Below are positions 7,700 through 16,086 of a stretch of 64,000 nucleotides of DNA, piece by piece. Positions within the stretch are counted from its first letter, which is position 1. Every line of letters begins with the position of its first letter. Origin of the DNA: Acidovorax sp. A79 (GTDB taxonomy: Bacteria > Pseudomonadota > Gammaproteobacteria > Burkholderiales > Burkholderiaceae_C); assembly GCF_041154505.1 (NCBI RefSeq), contig NZ_AP028672.1, forward strand, positions 1,377,001 through 1,441,000, in the 5' to 3' direction. A program made the translations under genes and the position numbers. A model generated the notes under the pieces. It was not told the DNA's origin. It saw only the letters and a program-made list of their open reading frames with translations, and searched no databases.

Positions 7700-9733
7700 T
7701 CAGGGCACCAGAATATCCGGCGCCTCCGCCTTGGCCCAGCCCGCAAACTCCTTGGCGACCAACTTGCTGGCAAATTCTGACAGATGAAAATATTCATCCC
7801 TGAAAGCAGGCATGACGGGGAGTTTGAACTGGCACCCACGCTCGTTGCAGAAAGTCGAGTTCTGATTGAAGGCCAATATTTTTGGATTTGTCTGCCGGAT
7901 TTCATCCACCAGCCAATTGAAATACTTCATGATCTTCATGTAATTCTCAGCAGATATTTGGCAATCTCTCTTGGATTCCTTCAATGGCCGCGCATAGCAA
8001 TTTTTAATATCGTAGTCCATCCTTACATGGGGACTGAAAAGAATGACATTGACGCCGTTCTTTTCAAGAAAATCAACTCTTCTTTGCAGCCTTTTGATGT
8101 ATCCTTCCTTCATGTTGATGGGAATACCATCGATGATGGCATAGCGAATTGATTTTTCTTTGAGCACGATGTTATTGATGAGCTCCTGCTGCTCAAATTG
8201 CCTGTGACCAGAGCAGGGTAGGGTACTCAACTCGCTGACGGGGTCGGACATTTCCACCCAGGCAGGGTCGCAAGCGCCGATGGAAAGTACGGAGTGGTGC
8301 TTGAGATCATCGTTCAGAGCCAATCCAGGGTAGAGGTGATTGGCAAAGCTGTTTCCCAGCAGAAGCAGGGTTGGTTTCTCTTGGCTGCTTGCCATGCAAA
8401 ACCACCACCCGTATTTCTCCACATCCACCAGCGGATATTTGGACAGGCAGGTGTCATTCTTCATGAATTTCCACCCCGGCCCTACGAACTGCGCGTTGAT
8501 GGAATCCATCTGCACGATACCGCTTCTGGACTTCAAGCCATCCCTGTCATAGATAAAATAACCGGCAAACCCGACGATGAGCATCAGGGTGGTCAACAGG
8601 GCTACTTTCCACCCATTGCGGTTCCCACTCCGCACCGGCCGCTCGATGAATCTGTAGGTGAGCCATGCGAGCACGATGGACAGAGCCACTGCGGCCACAC
8701 GAACATTCCGACTGGGAGTCTCTCCTTCCACGATACGGGCAAAGGAAAGCAGCGGCCAGTGCCAAAGGTACAACGGGAAGCTGATCAAACCAATCCAGAC
8801 TGCCAACCGGTTCGACAGGATTCTTTTATTGATCCATGCATCCGGGCCGGCGAGAATTATCAGCACGGCCCCCAATATGGGGATAGCTGCCCAGATTCCC
8901 GGGAAATCCGTGTTCTTGTTGATCCGCCAGAATCCATAGGCCAGCAGCAGTGAGCCAAGAAACGAACAGAGGTTCGACAGGCTCTTGCCGCAGGATTCAC
9001 CCTCTTTGAAAAGCGCGGCCAGACGCCACCTGTCCTTCAGCGCATATCGCAGTTTGCCGCCCACTTCCTGCCCATAAAGAGAAAACCATGCCAGGAGACT
9101 CCCACATTGAAGCTCCCAGAACCGCGTCTGCGGAGAATAAAAGTTGGCAACGGAATTTTGCCCTGCCCCCTGGAGGTTCAACCCGAAAGAAACTACCGTG
9201 CAAGTGGCGGTTACCACCAGCAGATTGCATTTGCACCTATAGGCCAGCCAGAGCAAGAGCGGCCAAATGATGTAGAACTGCTCTTCGATACCCAGGCTCC
9301 AGAGATGCAGCAGGATCTTGGTTTCCGCGGAGTTGTCGAAATACCCCGACTCGCGCCACAGCACAAAATTGGAGACAAAACCCACGCCTCCCATGACATG
9401 CTTGCCCAGCTGCATATACTCATCCACGAGCAGCGCAAACCAGCCCAAGGCAAGACAGGAAGCCAGAACGAGCAAGAGTGCTGGAAATATGCGCCTTATG
9501 CGCCGGGCATAGAACAGCGAAAAACTGAAAAATTCTCCGTCAAGGCTTTTGAAGAGGATCAATGAAATCAGATACCCCGATATAACGAAAAATATATCGA
9601 CTCCGATGAACCCCCCTTCGAGCCACTCTGGAAAAGCGTGAAAGACAACCACGGAGACAATGGCCACGGCCCTCAGGCCATCAATGTCCAGACGGTATTT
9701 CGGGTGGGCGGTTTGGGAGTTTTGCGTTGCCAT
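7700..9733 (-). CDS. OafA/YrhL-type acyltransferase with C-terminal SGNH domain (surface polysaccharide O-acyltransferase)
   Basis: 677-residue membrane protein. The N-terminal acyltransferase-3 domain (about 12-390) has the usual opening YRLDIDGLRAVAIVSVVVFH with the catalytic histidine, the ISGYLIS stretch, LHLWSLGIEEQFYIIWPLL, and roughly ten hydrophobic helices. The C-terminal periplasmic domain (about 440-677) is SGNH-hydrolase-like with block I as LLLLGNSFANHLYPG and a C-terminal block DEYFHLS. Such proteins O-acetylate lipopolysaccharide, capsule or peptidoglycan. Two oddities: block I reads GNS rather than the usual GDS, and the gene has visibly lower GC and more mixed third codon positions than its neighbours. 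That composition suggests horizontal acquisition. It stands alone, without other polysaccharide genes nearby. Confidence 0.9.
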   Translation of the reverse strand: MATQNSQTAHPKYRLDIDGLRAVAIVSVVVFHAFPEWLEGGFIGVDIFFVISGYLISLILFKSLDGEFFSFSLFYARRIRRIFPALLLVLASCLALGWFALLVDEYMQLGKHVMGGVGFVSNFVLWRESGYFDNSAETKILLHLWSLGIEEQFYIIWPLLLWLAYRCKCNLLVVTATCTVVSFGLNLQGAGQNSVANFYSPQTRFWELQCGSLLAWFSLYGQEVGGKLRYALKDRWRLAALFKEGESCGKSLSNLCSFLGSLLLAYGFWRINKNTDFPGIWAAIPILGAVLIILAGPDAWINKRILSNRLAVWIGLISFPLYLWHWPLLSFARIVEGETPSRNVRVAAVALSIVLAWLTYRFIERPVRSGNRNGWKVALLTTLMLIVGFAGYFIYDRDGLKSRSGIVQMDSINAQFVGPGWKFMKNDTCLSKYPLVDVEKYGWWFCMASSQEKPTLLLLGNSFANHLYPGLALNDDLKHHSVLSIGACDPAWVEMSDPVSELSTLPCSGHRQFEQQELINNIVLKEKSIRYAIIDGIPINMKEGYIKRLQRRVDFLEKNGVNVILFSPHVRMDYDIKNCYARPLKESKRDCQISAENYMKIMKYFNWLVDEIRQTNPKILAFNQNSTFCNERGCQFKLPVMPAFRDEYFHLSEFASKLVAKEFAGWAKAEAPDILVP

Positions 9734-9915
9734 TTTTATTTATGGGTAATCCGGACAATGCGCGCCAGCGCGCGGCGCTCTCGACACCGTGGTGCGGGCT
9801 CACGCACCATCTCGGAACAGCTTCAGCCCTGGAGTATGCCGGTCGGATGCGCAAGAAATTACGGGAGGACCCACGGCAACGGCCCGCGCACTGCTACCCC
9901 GGACGGGCTACCCGC

Positions 9916-11415
9916 CTAGGCTTGCACCCGATTGCGCCCTGACGCCTTGGCCCGGTACAGCCCGCCATCCGCCGCCTCGATCAGTTGCCGCTCGCACCCC
10001 TGCGCGTAAGGCCCTGCCATCGTGGCGGCTCCCACGCTCACCGTGACGCAGCCCCACGAGCTGCCGCTGTGCGCGATAGCCAGCGCCTCGATCCGCTCCC
10101 GCACGACCTCCGCCACAATGCGCGCCCCCTGAAGATCCGTGCCGGGAAGAATGATCGCCAGTTCTTCCCCGCCGTAGCGCGCCACGAGGTCACCGGGGCG
10201 TTTGGCGTACTGCACCAGGCATTTCGACACCGCCTGCAGGCAGGCATCGCCCGCCACATGGCCGTAGGTGTCGTTGAAACCCTTGAAGTAGTCGATATCG
10301 ATGAGCAGCAGGGACAGCGGCGTCCCCTGCCGGCTCGCGCGGCGGCACTCCATGTTCAGGGTTTCGTCGAAGCAGCGGCGATTGGCCAGGCCCGTGAGCT
10401 GGTCTTGCGCGGCCAGCGCCTCCAGCTTCTGGTTCACCCGCATCAGATCCTCGCGCGCAGCCACGAGGGAGGCCTCGGCGCGGGTCCGGCGGCGGATGTC
10501 GAGCAGCAGCCGCCAGCCGATGACCGCGATGCCCAGGAGCAAGGCACCGACGACGGCCGCAGTGAGCAGCGCCTGATGCCGCCAGCCGGACAGGGCTTCT
10601 TCCTTGCCCACCGCCACGGTGGTGACCACGGGATACCGGTCGCTCTTGCGAAAGGCGTAAAGCCGCTGCGTTCCGTCGATGCCGGACTTGAACGAGGCCG
10701 TGCCCGACACGGCGCCGGAGTAGACGCGCTGGAAATTGGCCGATTTGGAGAAGTCGCGGCCCAGGTCCTGCTCGCGGTAGGGATAGCGAACGAGCATCTG
10801 CCCGCCCGTGGTCGACAGCCCGATGGCGCCTTGGTCGCCCACGTCGATCTTGCCGAACAGCTCCAGAAAGCTCTTGATGCCCAGGCTCACCACCACCACG
10901 CCGCCAAAGCGCCTGTCCTTGTCCTCGAAGCGCTGGCTGATGGTGATGACCCAGTCGCCGGTGGAGCGGCTCCGGATGGCCGGCCCGATGAAGGGCTCGC
11001 GCGACGCGCTGTCGCGGTGGTGGGCAAAGAAGGCCCTGTCCGTGCTGTTGGCCTGGGCCGGCAAGCGCCCGGCCGAAGACATGAGCCAGTCGCCGGTGGC
11101 GCCATAGATGACGATGCCATTGAGCTGGGTCAGCAAATGTTCCTGCTGGTCGATCAGCCGCTGCAGGCGCTGCATGTGCTGGGGGCCGGTGCCCTCTTCC
11201 TCCAGCCGCTCCACGATGCCCAGCAGCAGCATGGCGCTTTGCGTGATGACGCCTTCGGTGTAGGTGTTGAGGGTCTGCGCCAGGTTGAGGTTCTGGGTGT
11301 CGATTTCGGCCAGCGAGCGCTCCCGCGCCGACCACATCTGCCAGGCGGTGGCGGCAGACACCGAGAGGTACACAACGGTCAGCAGCAGCACTGCCAGGCG
11401 AACATCACGCTTCAT
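9916..11415 (-). CDS. Membrane diguanylate cyclase with periplasmic Cache sensor (GGEEL active site)
   Basis: 499 residues: membrane helix at about 5-25, a dCache-type periplasmic sensor (about 30-270), a second helix (about 280-300), a short coiled linker and a GGDEF domain (about 335-499). The active site is GGEEL at 415-419, a functional variant of GGDEF, and the inhibitory I-site RxxD (RPGD) sits exactly five residues upstream. It is predicted to make c-di-GMP in response to an extracytoplasmic small molecule and to be product-inhibited. The ATG at 11415 (MKRDVRL) is chosen over an in-frame TTG at 11448 because it places the transmembrane helix at the N-terminus. The sensor region resembles that of the larger PAS-GGDEF protein at 34549-36831, so they probably belong to one family. 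Confidence 0.9.
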   Translation of the reverse strand: MKRDVRLAVLLLTVVYLSVSAATAWQMWSARERSLAEIDTQNLNLAQTLNTYTEGVITQSAMLLLGIVERLEEEGTGPQHMQRLQRLIDQQEHLLTQLNGIVIYGATGDWLMSSAGRLPAQANSTDRAFFAHHRDSASREPFIGPAIRSRSTGDWVITISQRFEDKDRRFGGVVVVSLGIKSFLELFGKIDVGDQGAIGLSTTGGQMLVRYPYREQDLGRDFSKSANFQRVYSGAVSGTASFKSGIDGTQRLYAFRKSDRYPVVTTVAVGKEEALSGWRHQALLTAAVVGALLLGIAVIGWRLLLDIRRRTRAEASLVAAREDLMRVNQKLEALAAQDQLTGLANRRCFDETLNMECRRASRQGTPLSLLLIDIDYFKGFNDTYGHVAGDACLQAVSKCLVQYAKRPGDLVARYGGEELAIILPGTDLQGARIVAEVVRERIEALAIAHSGSSWGCVTVSVGAATMAGPYAQGCERQLIEAADGGLYRAKASGRNRVQA

Positions 11416-11597
11416 CGATTCATTTCCACCCACCAGCACACTCAGCAAACGTCAGGACAGATCGGCGGCCTGGCTGGCCTCTACCCCTCTACGGACCATA
11501 CTAAGTGATTGGTGGTGGCTTTGCTACTGGGATGAAACCCCACCTTTCAGAAACCCGCCGCGCGGGCGGTGGCGTGCGTGCCTGGGCTTGCGCGCCT

Positions 11598-12239
11598 TCA
11601 GGGGCGCCGCGCGGCCTCGCGCACCATCAGCCAGTACGTGCGGCCAGAGACCGGTTCCACGCACTCCACCGTGCGCGTGAACCCCAGGCGCCGGTAGAAC
11701 GGCAGGCTGAGCGGGTTGAAGGTTTCCAGAAAGCAGATGGCGCGCGCCAGGTCTGCGCGGGCCAGCGTCAGCCGCAGCAGTCCCTGCGCCAGCCCCTGGC
11801 CCTGCGCAGCAGGGCGCACGCCCAGGATGGACAGGTACCACGCACCCCGCAGGTCGCCGGGCACCTGCTCCTCCATGGCGGCGGCGATGCGCACATAGTT
11901 GGCGAAACCTGCGGGCCCGAGCAGCCGGGAAAGCCCCTGGGTGCGGCGCTCGCCGTGCAGGGCCTGCGCGCTGGCCGTGGCCTCCTGGGTCAGCCAGAGG
12001 GCGGCGCCGTCGGCGCCCGACACATGCACCTCGCCCACGGCGCGGGCCTCGTCCAGGGCCAGCGCGAAGTAGTGGGCCAGCACACGGTGCCGCAGGGCGG
12101 GGTCGGCCGCGTGGTCGATGGTGACGGCCTGATAGAACGCATCGTCCCGCAGCGCTTCGGCCAGGGCGCCGCACACGGGAGCAAAGGGTTCCAGTGCGCC
12201 GCTCGCGGGTGGCTGCGCCGGCGTGGCATGGGGTTGCAT
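11598..12239 (-). CDS. GNAT-family N-acetyltransferase
   Basis: 213 residues with a GNAT core in the C-terminal two thirds. The acetyl-CoA loop is recognisable in WYLSILGVRPAAQGQGLAQ (about 135-155), followed by LETFNPLSLPFYRRLGF, the usual beta4-alpha4 and Phe/Tyr segments of the family. The substrate is unknown. The ATG at 12239 is preferred; the longer upstream frame overlaps the preceding gene. It lies 16 bp downstream of the TipAS-domain gene on the same strand and is probably cotranscribed. GNAT enzymes of this shape acetylate small amines, including drugs. Confidence 0.82.
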   Translation of the reverse strand: MQPHATPAQPPASGALEPFAPVCGALAEALRDDAFYQAVTIDHAADPALRHRVLAHYFALALDEARAVGEVHVSGADGAALWLTQEATASAQALHGERRTQGLSRLLGPAGFANYVRIAAAMEEQVPGDLRGAWYLSILGVRPAAQGQGLAQGLLRLTLARADLARAICFLETFNPLSLPFYRRLGFTRTVECVEPVSGRTYWLMVREAARRP

Positions 12240-12255
12240 GGGCCTCCAGGGAGCG

Positions 12256-12642
12256 CTATTGCAGGTTCTGCAGCGCGTAGACGAACGCGGCGTCGCCCAG
12301 GAACTCCACCATGCGCGGGTGGTAGGCATTGTGAAACGCCTTCATGTCGGCATTGTCGGCATAGAACAGCACGGTGCCCACATAAGCGTCGCGCGATGGC
12401 ACGTAAAAACGCGCGACGATGGAAAAGTGCTTTTCCATCAGGGCCTGGATGGCCTCGGATTCAGGGGCGTGCGCATCGATCAGCGGTGCCAGCTCCTGGT
12501 AGAACGCAGTGAAGTCGGCATGCACCTGGGGCTTGTCCACGTGCGCCCAGTCGTTGGTGGCCGCCAGGGATTGCTCCTGCTCAGCCCGCTGCGCGGCGCG
12601 GCATTGGTCGAGGTATTCGGGGGTGGTCTGCTGCAGGCCCAT
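12256..12642 (-). CDS. Stand-alone TipAS-like (antibiotic-recognition) domain protein
   Basis: 128 residues, all-alpha. The C-terminal half (FYQELAPLIDAH, then ARFYVPSRDAYVGTVLFY, then HPRMVEFLGDAAFVYA) matches my memory of the TipAS/TipA-L C-terminal globin-like domain that traps thiopeptide antibiotics in MerR-type regulators. Here no DNA-binding domain is attached. The ATG at 12642 is preferred over upstream in-frame starts because it begins the conserved region. It is followed after 16 bp by a GNAT acetyltransferase gene, suggesting a drug-sequestering/modifying pair. That role is inference; the domain call itself is moderately sure. Confidence 0.7.
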   Translation of the reverse strand: MGLQQTTPEYLDQCRAAQRAEQEQSLAATNDWAHVDKPQVHADFTAFYQELAPLIDAHAPESEAIQALMEKHFSIVARFYVPSRDAYVGTVLFYADNADMKAFHNAYHPRMVEFLGDAAFVYALQNLQ

Positions 12643-12837
12643 GGTGTTCGTTTTTTTCTTGTCTTGAAGAGGCGGGTCGGTCAACACGGCGTGCATCGCC
12701 GGCACGCAAACCGCCAGGGGGAGCGCGGACTATAGCGGGGCGGACTGCCACCACGCTGTTCAGCGCATTTTTCTGCGGCCACGCGGATGGCGGCCGGGAC
12801 TTGCCGAGCGCGGGCCGCGCGCCGCCAGGCCAGCAAC

Positions 12838-13710
12838 TCAGCCCAGGGGGTCGGATGCGCTCGCCCGGTCCGCGCCGGGCACCACCCGCTGCGCTGGCGG
12901 CGAACCCGCCAGGCTTTGTGCAGGCCGGCGCAGGGTGGCGTCAAAGGGGTTGATCCGGGGCCCGATGGCAGCGGCCTCGCGCTTGAGCAGCTCCACCACC
13001 GTGGGCATGCGGTCGGCGTTCAGGCGGTCGGCGATGGTGCCCACGCTCAGCGCCGCCACGGCGCGGCCTTCGCGGTCACAGATGGGCACGGCCACACCGG
13101 CCATGCCTTCGAGCAGGCCGGTGTTGCGGCCCGCGTAGCCCTGCTGGCGCACGCGCTCGATCTCGGTGCGCAAATACACCTCGTCGTACACGCCGTACTC
13201 GCGCACGCGCGACAGGTTGAAGCGGATGACCTCTTCGCGCTCGGCCTCGGGCAGGAAGGCCAGGATGGCCAGGGCGCCCTGCCCCACCCCCAGCGCCACG
13301 CGGCCACCGATGTCGCCGGTGAACGAACGGATCGGGAAGGGCCCCTCGCTGCGGTCCAGGCAGATGGCGTCGAAGCCGCTGCGCGCCAGCAAAAAGATGC
13401 TGTCACCCAGGCTGCCGCACAGCCGCAGCAGCGCCGGGCGGCACAGGCTGCGCAGGTCGCCCGGGTTGCCGGCGCGGGCCGCCAGCGCGAAGAAGTCCAT
13501 GCTGAGGCGGTAGAGCTTGCTGCGCTCGTCCTGCTCGACCATGCCTTCTGCCACCAGCGATTGCAGCAAACGGTGCGTGGTGCCCTGCGTGAGACCGATG
13601 GCACGCGCCAATTGGGTGACCCGGCCGCCCTCGGCCTGCACGGCCACCAGGGCGCGGATGAGGGCAAAGACCCGGGGTACGCCGCCCGTGCCTGCGGTTG
13701 CTGCTTCCAT
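12838..13710 (-). CDS. IclR-family transcriptional regulator
   Basis: 290 residues: N-terminal winged HTH (about 12-70, with RVTQLARAIGLTQGTTHRLL) and C-terminal IclR effector domain (about 85-265, with GLLEGMAGVAVPICDREG and AALSVGT). About 25 extra residues rich in Pro, Ala and Ser follow the domain. It is divergently transcribed from the transporter/flavoenzyme operon that starts at 14004 and almost certainly controls it. Two 17-bp palindromes just upstream of its start are likely operators. The effector should be the imported substrate or its oxidation product (inference). Confidence 0.92.
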   Translation of the reverse strand: MEAATAGTGGVPRVFALIRALVAVQAEGGRVTQLARAIGLTQGTTHRLLQSLVAEGMVEQDERSKLYRLSMDFFALAARAGNPGDLRSLCRPALLRLCGSLGDSIFLLARSGFDAICLDRSEGPFPIRSFTGDIGGRVALGVGQGALAILAFLPEAEREEVIRFNLSRVREYGVYDEVYLRTEIERVRQQGYAGRNTGLLEGMAGVAVPICDREGRAVAALSVGTIADRLNADRMPTVVELLKREAAAIGPRINPFDATLRRPAQSLAGSPPAQRVVPGADRASASDPLG

Positions 13711-13753
13711 GCATCGCTCCTGCGGAATAGATGGGCTTCATTCTACCCATCAC

Positions 13754-13770
13754 ATTCCAACTATCGGAAT
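13754..13770. promoter_or_regulatory. Candidate IclR operator 1
   Basis: Palindrome ATTCC-N7-GGAAT, 17 bp, both arms perfect. It lies 44 bp upstream of the iclR-type start codon in the divergent gap, 30 bp from a second copy of the same pattern. Confidence 0.6.
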
Positions 13771-13783
13771 AATTTAAAGAAAA

Positions 13784-13800
13784 ATTCTGATTAATGGAAT
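13784..13800. promoter_or_regulatory. Candidate IclR operator 2
   Basis: Second 17-bp element, ATTCT-N7-GGAAT, with one mismatch between its arms. The start-to-start spacing of 30 bp from operator 1 is close to three helical turns, which would put both sites on the same DNA face, as expected for an IclR tetramer. Confidence 0.55.
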
Positions 13801-14003
13801 ACCCGGTGCGATCTGGTTCGGTTGTTGCAATAGAGTGAACTGAAAACGCCAAGGCTCTCCATCCTGAACAGCCCCATGCACCACGGCGGTGCAGCAGTGG
13901 CAAGCCCCTTGTTCAGCAGAGGCAGCCCGGCACAAAGACATCCATGCGCGCGCCGCTCGGAGCACGCGCATGGCAGGAAACCGGAATCCGAAGAAAGGCC
14001 CCC

Positions 14004-15098
14004 ATGTCCTTCCTGAAGCTCAGTGATGTGACCAAGTTCTACGGCAGCACCTGCGCGGTGCAGTCCATGAACCTCACGGTGGAAAAAGGCGAATTCGTCT
14101 CCCTGCTCGGCCCCTCGGGCTGCGGCAAGACCACTACCTTGCAGATGGTGGCGGGCTTCGAGGCGGTCAGCAGCGGCCGCATCCAGCTGGACGGGCGCGA
14201 CATCACCCACGCCAAGGCCAACACGCGCGGGCTGGGCATCGTGTTCCAGAGCTATGCGCTTTTTCCGCACATGACGGTGGCCGACAACGTGAGCTTTGGC
14301 CTGGAGATGCGCAAGGTGCCCAAGGCCGAGCGCAAGGACCGCGTGGCCCAGGCCCTGGGCCTCGTGCACCTGGAGGCGCACGCCACGCGCTACCCCCGCG
14401 AACTGTCGGGCGGCCAGCGCCAGCGCGTGGCCCTGGCGCGCGCACTGGTCATCGAGCCCCCCGTGCTGCTGCTGGACGAGCCCCTGTCCAACCTGGACGC
14501 CAAGCTGCGCGAGGAGATGCAGTTCGAGCTGCGCCAGATCCAGCGCAAGGTGGGCACCACCACGGTGATGGTCACGCACGACCAGAGCGAGGCCATGTCC
14601 ATCAGCGACCGCGTGGTGGTGATGGAGGCCGGCCGCGCCACGCAGATCGACCACCCGCACCGCGTGTACGAACACCCGCGCACCCGCTTCATCTCCACCT
14701 TCGTCGGCAAGGCCAACCTGGTGCCCGGCAAGGTGACGTCAGCCAACAACACGCACACCCACGTGGGCACAGGGCCCATCGAGGTGCGGGTGGACGGCGC
14801 GCAGTTTCGCCCCGGCGCGGCCGTGCTGCTGAGCGTGCGGCCCGAAAAGCTGCAGCTGGTGCCTGCGGTGCAGGGCCGCATCGGCGGCGAGGTGCGCGAA
14901 CGCTTCTTTCTGGGCAGCCAGTGGCTGTACCGCGTGGGCACCCCCCTGGGCGACCTGATGGTGCTGGTGCCCAACGACGGCCGCAACGCGCTGGACGAAG
15001 GCGACCGCACCGGCCTGGACTGGCCCGACCACTGCATGCGCCTGCTGCCCGCCGATGAAGCCGCAACGGCAGGCGCCGAGGCCGAGGCCACGCCATGA
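14004..15098 (+). CDS. ABC transporter ATPase, polyamine/opine type (PotA-like)
   Basis: 364 residues. Walker A is GPSGCGKTT (36-44), the ABC signature is LSGGQRQRVALARAL, Walker B is VLLLDEPLSNLD, and the H-loop is in VMVTHDQSEA. A C-terminal TOBE-like regulatory domain covers about 250-345. It is the ATPase of a Pot/Fbp-class importer. The ATG at 14004 begins the conserved region and has a purine-rich AAGAAAGG upstream; the frame is open upstream but without homology. It overlaps the next permease gene by ATGA. First gene of the operon divergent from the IclR regulator. Confidence 0.93.
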   Translation: MSFLKLSDVTKFYGSTCAVQSMNLTVEKGEFVSLLGPSGCGKTTTLQMVAGFEAVSSGRIQLDGRDITHAKANTRGLGIVFQSYALFPHMTVADNVSFGLEMRKVPKAERKDRVAQALGLVHLEAHATRYPRELSGGQRQRVALARALVIEPPVLLLDEPLSNLDAKLREEMQFELRQIQRKVGTTTVMVTHDQSEAMSISDRVVVMEAGRATQIDHPHRVYEHPRTRFISTFVGKANLVPGKVTSANNTHTHVGTGPIEVRVDGAQFRPGAAVLLSVRPEKLQLVPAVQGRIGGEVRERFFLGSQWLYRVGTPLGDLMVLVPNDGRNALDEGDRTGLDWPDHCMRLLPADEAATAGAEAEATP

Positions 15099-15991
15099 CA
15101 GCCGCCCCATCGACCCTGTCCGCAGCGCCCCACCCGCTGCTGGGCAAGAAGGCCATGCCCTGGTGGCTGTCCGGCCCGGCGCTGCTGCTGTTCACCGTGC
15201 TGCTGCTGGTGCCATTGGCGCTCACAGCGGTGCTGTCGTTCAACGCGTTCGACCCGGCCACGGGGGTGAAGGCGGGCGAGTTCACGCTGGAGCACTACCG
15301 CCATGTGTTTGCCGATTCGTACTACCACGCGATCTTCTGGCGCACGTTCTGGATCGCCGGGCTGGTCACGCTGATCTGCGTGGCCATCGGCGCGCCCGAG
15401 GCCTATGTGCTCAGCCGCATGCGCAACCCGTGGCGCTCCATCCTGCTGCTGGTGGTGCTGGCGCCCTTGCTGGTGTCGGTGGTGGTGCGGGCCTTTGGCT
15501 GGAGCATGCTGCTCGGCCCCGAGGGGCTGGTGAACGCGGCCTTCGGCCTGGTGGGCATCGGCCCGGTGAAGATGCTCTACACCGAGATCGCCGTGGTGGT
15601 GGCGCTGGTGCACGTGATGCTGCCCTTCATGGTGATCCCCGTGTGGACATCGCTGCAGAAGCTGGACCCGGGCGTGGAGAACGCCGCGCTGTCGCTGCGG
15701 GCCTCGCCCTTCACCACGCTGCGGCGCATCGTGCTGCCGCAGGTGCTGCCGGGCATTCTGTCGGGCAGCCTGATCGTGTTCGGCCTGGCCGCCAGCTCGT
15801 TCGCCATTCCCGGCCTGCTGGGCGGGCGGCGGCTGAAGATGGTGGCCACGGTGGTGTACGACGAGTACCTGCACGAGCTGAACTGGCCGCTGGGCGCCGC
15901 CATTGCGCTGACCTTGCTGGTGGCCAATCTGGTGGTGATGCTGAGCTACAACCGCCTGGTTGAAGGCCGGTACAAAAAATCTCTCGGGTAA
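15095..15991 (+). CDS. ABC transporter permease (PotB-like)
   Basis: 298 residues with six predicted membrane helices and the EAA loop typical of binding-protein-dependent permeases (ENAALSLRASPFTTLRRIVL followed by PQVLPGILSG). An N-terminal hydrophobic helix is followed by a periplasmic stretch and then the conserved core. It pairs with the second permease at 16087 to form the membrane channel of the importer. Its start overlaps the ATPase stop; its end is separated from the next permease by 95 bp holding a palindromic repeat, the only such break within this part of the operon. Confidence 0.92.
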   Translation: MTAAPSTLSAAPHPLLGKKAMPWWLSGPALLLFTVLLLVPLALTAVLSFNAFDPATGVKAGEFTLEHYRHVFADSYYHAIFWRTFWIAGLVTLICVAIGAPEAYVLSRMRNPWRSILLLVVLAPLLVSVVVRAFGWSMLLGPEGLVNAAFGLVGIGPVKMLYTEIAVVVALVHVMLPFMVIPVWTSLQKLDPGVENAALSLRASPFTTLRRIVLPQVLPGILSGSLIVFGLAASSFAIPGLLGGRRLKMVATVVYDEYLHELNWPLGAAIALTLLVANLVVMLSYNRLVEGRYKKSLG

Positions 15992-16000
15992 GTATGACCA

Positions 16001-16081
16001 CCCCCACGCTCCATCACTTCGTGTATTCGCTGCCCCCCAAGGGGGCGCAGGCCTCCCTTGGGGCGGCCCGGCGGGAGTCCT
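16001..16081. repeat. GC-rich palindromic intergenic repeat (REP-like)
   Basis: The gap between the two permease genes is filled by a GC-rich element containing the hairpin GCCCCC-CAA-GGGGGC at 16032-16046 and a second CCTCCCTTGGGGCGG segment at 16052-16066. From memory, elements of this make-up recur between genes in Comamonadaceae genomes. No other copy is present in this window. It could stabilise mRNA ends or weaken expression of the downstream half of the operon. Confidence 0.6.
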
Positions 16082-16086
16082 GATCC

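Noticed and set aside
9734..9915. Possible small gene or attachment site at the border of the low-GC acyltransferase
   Set aside because: No tRNA, direct repeat or convincing start with ribosome site could be seen in this 182-bp gap, so no island boundary is claimed.
12256..12642. MerR-type TipA regulator
   Set aside because: Only the C-terminal ligand-binding part is present; no helix-turn-helix is encoded in frame upstream, so it was called a stand-alone domain.
13711..14003. Sigma-70 promoter for the transporter operon
   Set aside because: Several AT-rich stretches exist, but no -35/-10 pair with acceptable spacing stood out, so only the palindromes were recorded.
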